DNA from: an uncultured Collinsella sp.
GTDB lineage: Bacteria; Actinomycetota; Coriobacteriia; Coriobacteriales; Coriobacteriaceae
DNA length: 7,641 bases
Direction of reading: 5' to 3'
Assembly (NCBI GenBank): GCA_902496375.1
Contig: CABVAS010000072.1
Location: 1 to 7,641, forward strand
The translations under genes and the position numbers were made by a program. Positions 6,414-7,641 of this stretch are shown one piece after another. The number at the start of each line of letters is the position of its first letter. Position 1 is the first letter of the stretch. The notes below the pieces were generated by a model. The model was not told where the DNA came from, made no database searches, and worked only from the letters and a program-made list of their open reading frames with translations.

Positions 6414-6442
6414 AGGGGCGAGCGGTAGAACGCTCGCCCTTT
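6414..6442 (+). terminator. Probable terminator after the VanZ-like gene
   Basis: GGGCGAGCG (6416-6424) and CGCTCGCCC (6431-6439) form a 9-bp perfect stem with a 6-base loop, extendable by a G.T wobble, an A-T pair and a second wobble to 6413. Only three Ts follow. It separates the recombinase/VanZ stretch from the RpiR regulator. Confidence 0.65.
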
Positions 6443-6464
6443 GTGCGCCACGATGCGGCACAAT

Positions 6465-6493
6465 GTACCGCAAAAGCTGTTTGTATCCGGTAC
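6465..6493. promoter_or_regulatory. Inverted repeat before the RpiR gene, candidate operator
   Basis: GTACCG (6465-6470) and CGGTAC (6488-6493) are perfect inverted repeats with a 17-base spacer, 46-74 bases before the regulator's start. An overlapping inverted repeat, TGCGG (6454-6458) with CCGCA (6468-6472), excludes the first if both were RNA stems. RpiR-family regulators often bind inverted repeats in their own promoters, so an autoregulatory operator is plausible. I could not place a convincing -35/-10 pair here. Confidence 0.35.
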
Positions 6494-6525
6494 GAATCGT
6501 TCGTTGGTCTTTAATTCTTTTCAAC

Positions 6526-6530
6526 GGAGG
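6526..6530 (+). promoter_or_regulatory. Ribosome binding site that decides the start of the RpiR gene
   Basis: GGAGG ends at 6530, eight bases before the ATG at 6539. An alternative in-frame GTG begins at 6530, sharing the last base of this site, and so would have no usable ribosome binding site of its own. Confidence 0.75.
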
Positions 6531-6538
6531 TGTTTGAG

Positions 6539-7390
6539 ATGGCAAACGGATTGCTTTTGCGGCTTCGCGAGCGTGAGCTCAGCGCGAGCCCGGCGGAACG
6601 CAATGTCATCGCATATGTAAGCGCTCATCCGCACGAGGTGGTCGGGCTGTCCGTCCGCGGTCTTGCCGATGTCACGTTCTCCTCGCCCTCGAGCATTTTG
6701 CGCTTTTGCAAGCGTTTGGGTTTTGCGGGCTACAAGGAGTTCCAGCGCGAACTGATTGCCGAGCTGGCGCTCTTAGGTGACAAGAAAGACGTAGCTCTCG
6801 AGGACATCTCCATGGATGACAGCGTCGAACGTATCGTGGGGAAGGTGATGAAAAGCAACGTGCGCACGATCGAGGCGACGGCACGAACGCTCGATTACAC
6901 CGTCTTGGAGCGATGCGCGGCCCGTCTTAAGCGGGCACGCGCGGTCAATCTGTTCGGTATTGGTGCCTCTCGTTTGGTCGCACACGATCTGGCGCAAAAG
7001 CTCATGCGTGTCGACAAAGAGTGCCATCTGTACGACGACTGGCATGATCAGCTCTTGTGTGCCAAGAACATGCATGAGGGCGATATGGCAATCGCCTTTA
7101 GCTACTCGGGCTTGACGCAAGAGGTGCTGGACTGCACCGCCGAGGCTCAACGTCACAACTGTCCCGTTGTGGCCGTTACCAAAGTAGATGGATCATCCAA
7201 GCTTGCCACCATGGCCGATGCCGTGCTCGGCGTCGCCGCGAGTGAACCCTTGGTCCGCAGCGGTGCCATGGCTTCGCGTATGGCCCAGCTTATGGTTGTC
7301 GATGCCCTGTACGCTGCTTACGTTGCCAGCGACTACGAACGGGCGACGCATGTCATAAAGCAAAACTACATCGAGAAACAGGAAAGATGA
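6539..7390 (+). CDS. RpiR-family transcriptional regulator, MurR-like
   Basis: The 283-residue protein has the two-domain RpiR layout. An N-terminal helix-turn-helix domain (about 1-77) contains SVRGLADVTFSSPSSILRFC (38-57), the recognition region. A C-terminal SIS sugar-phosphate-binding domain (about 120-265) contains NLFGIGASRLVAHDLAQKL (137-155) and AFSYSGLTQEV (186-196). Such regulators sense a sugar phosphate and control genes for its use. murQ begins ten bases after the stop, so the likely effector is N-acetylmuramic acid 6-phosphate, as for MurR of Escherichia coli; this is inference from position, not from specific residues. The protein itself looks intact, while the murQ fragment beside it does not, so its present target is uncertain. 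An inverted repeat at 6465-6493 may be its own operator. Confidence 0.93.
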   Translation: MANGLLLRLRERELSASPAERNVIAYVSAHPHEVVGLSVRGLADVTFSSPSSILRFCKRLGFAGYKEFQRELIAELALLGDKKDVALEDISMDDSVERIVGKVMKSNVRTIEATARTLDYTVLERCAARLKRARAVNLFGIGASRLVAHDLAQKLMRVDKECHLYDDWHDQLLCAKNMHEGDMAIAFSYSGLTQEVLDCTAEAQRHNCPVVAVTKVDGSSKLATMADAVLGVAASEPLVRSGAMASRMAQLMVVDALYAAYVASDYERATHVIKQNYIEKQER

Positions 7391-7400
7391 GGTGAATGAA

Positions 7401-7604
7401 ATGCTCGATTTAACAAAATTCACGACCGAACAGCGTAATCAAAGGTCAATGGACCTCGATACGATGACATCGCTGCAAATCGTCACGACGATGAACGATG
7501 AGGATCTTCGTGCCGTCCAGTCGGTCACGAAAGTGTTGCCCCAGGTTGCCATGGCAATCGACTGGGCTGCTGAGACACTCGAGCGCGGCGGTGTTTTAGG
7601 ATGA
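7401..7604 (+). pseudogene. murQ: murQ 5' fragment: truncated N-acetylmuramic acid 6-phosphate etherase
   Basis: MurQ cleaves the lactyl ether of N-acetylmuramic acid 6-phosphate to give N-acetylglucosamine 6-phosphate in cell-wall sugar recycling. The 67 residues match the family N-terminus: LTKFTTEQRN (3-12 from the ATG), MNDEDLRAV (31-39) and VLPQVAMAIDWAAETLERGG (45-64). Family members then continue with a GRLIY-GAGTSGRLG type motif that starts the SIS domain. Here GG is followed by Val-Leu-Gly and a TGA at 7602-7604, and none of the three forward frames to 7641 restores the motif. Full-length MurQ is about 300 residues, so this product would lack the whole catalytic domain. The ATG at 7401 has GAGGTGA (7389-7395) upstream; a GTG at 7392 is an alternative. 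The break looks like a rearrangement or insertion near 7590, not a point frameshift. Confidence 0.75.
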
Positions 7605-7641
7605 TCCCGTTTCTTTGTGTTTTTTCGCCTTAGCTTCCTCT
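7596..7641 (-). CDS. Possible 3' end of a convergent gene
   Basis: The minus strand from the right edge reads an open frame ending EEAKAKKHKETGSS followed by TAA (complement of 7596-7598). The Lys-rich, then Gly-Ser-Ser tail is plausible as the end of a protein, and such a gene would overlap the murQ fragment tail-to-tail. With only 14 codons visible this may be chance. Confidence 0.25.
   Translation of the reverse strand, partial: EEAKAKKHKETGSS

Noticed and set aside
1..7641. CRISPR array, tRNA/rRNA or complete insertion sequence
   Set aside because: No regularly spaced direct repeats, no tRNA-like cloverleaf and no transposase gene were seen. The only recombinase is the small serine type, which alone does not define a mobile element.

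Overview
The window looks like chromosome of a GC-rich Gram-positive bacterium, most likely Coriobacteriia and probably a Collinsella-like gut actinobacterium. That placement is inferred from GC-rich codon use, an ftsE-ftsX-rnr order behind a possible prfB tail, and the protein families present. No 16S or other decisive marker is in the window. All recognisable genes lie on the + strand, apart from one doubtful gene tail on the minus strand at the right edge.

Layout. Bases 1-15 may be the last codons of an upstream gene (possibly prfB), followed by a terminator at 62-97. Bases 98-455 contain no credible gene but hold a small nested hairpin (180-210) and a very long, almost perfect palindrome (231-367) that looks like a dispersed repeat. 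ftsE (467-1687) and ftsX (1674-2594) overlap and form the FtsEX cell-division ABC complex; FtsE carries an unusual N-terminal extension of about 174 residues that looks disordered. A clear intrinsic terminator follows at 2619-2652. rnr (2730-4865) encodes RNase R and is followed by a strong GC-rich hairpin (4891-4922).

The right half is more accessory in character. A small serine recombinase (5043-5648) is preceded by a compact cluster of one 13-bp motif in direct and inverted copies, a good candidate operator or recombination site. A VanZ-like membrane protein (5753-6334, TTG start) follows, with a hairpin terminator at 6414-6442. Then come an RpiR/MurR-type regulator (6539-7390) and the first 67 codons of murQ, the N-acetylmuramic acid 6-phosphate etherase. 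murQ stops just before its phosphosugar-binding motif and the following DNA does not resemble murQ, so the gene appears broken.

Functional thread. FtsEX controls septal peptidoglycan hydrolysis, VanZ-like proteins are envelope proteins, and RpiR-MurQ normally handle recycled peptidoglycan sugar, so cell wall biology recurs. The most interesting items are the long palindrome, the FtsE extension, the repeat cluster before the recombinase, and the murQ break. I saw no CRISPR array, tRNA, rRNA or complete insertion sequence.
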